A stretch of 6,136 nt of DNA from Kingella oralis (GTDB lineage: Bacteria; Pseudomonadota; Gammaproteobacteria; Burkholderiales; Neisseriaceae), in assembly GCA_905373195.1 (NCBI GenBank), contig CAJPSG010000074.1, positions 1 to 6,136 on the forward strand, read 5' to 3'. The notes beneath the pieces are model-generated. The model was given only the letters and a program-made list of their open reading frames with translations. It ran no database searches and was not told where the DNA came from. A program made the position numbers and the translations under genes. Below are positions 6,136 to 6,136 of this stretch, piece by piece. Each line of letters starts with the position of its first letter. The stretch's first letter is position 1.

Positions 6136-6136
6136 A

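Overview
The window looks like an ordinary housekeeping stretch from a naturally transformable member of the Neisseriaceae, most likely Kingella or a close relative. The main clue is the 12-mer AGGCAGCCTGAA (reverse TTCAGGCTGCCT). I count 19 exact copies plus several one- or two-mismatch copies. This matches the DNA uptake sequence (DUS) dialect that I recall as the Kingella-type dialect, and differs from the GCCGTCTGAA core of meningococcus and gonococcus. The protein sequences are also consistent with a beta-proteobacterium. I cannot settle genus or species from the sequence alone.

Layout, left to right. serS (seryl-tRNA synthetase, minus strand, 65-1357) is complete, with a DUS-derived hairpin just past its stop. 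A 366-bp gene-free stretch (1358-1723) holds two DUS hairpins, one separate perfect 17-bp hairpin and a tandem DUS pair. A 78-residue exported protein of unknown function follows on the minus strand (1724-1960). It is divided by a 431-bp gap from a divergent plus-strand LysR-type regulator that resembles MetR (2392-3321); that gap contains several short palindromes. Two strong DUS hairpins and a lone DUS fill the 210 bp before trkA (3532-4941), which encodes the two-RCK-domain NAD-binding subunit of Trk potassium uptake. A 392-bp gap with six exact and one near-exact DUS leads to a SpoU/TrmH-family RNA methyltransferase (5334-6125), whose TAG stop lies partly inside another DUS.

The genes do not form one pathway. 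They are separate transcription units for translation (serS, the RNA methyltransferase), methionine-pathway regulation (metR) and potassium homeostasis (trkA), each isolated by DUS-based inverted repeats that probably act as intrinsic terminators. I found no mobile element, CRISPR array, tRNA, rRNA or defence system. The most distinctive material is the density and arrangement of DUS copies: alternative pairing partners in front of the methyltransferase gene, twin in-frame copies inside that gene, and identical 16-base sequences at the two extreme ends of the window. The gap between metR and the small exported protein is also worth attention.
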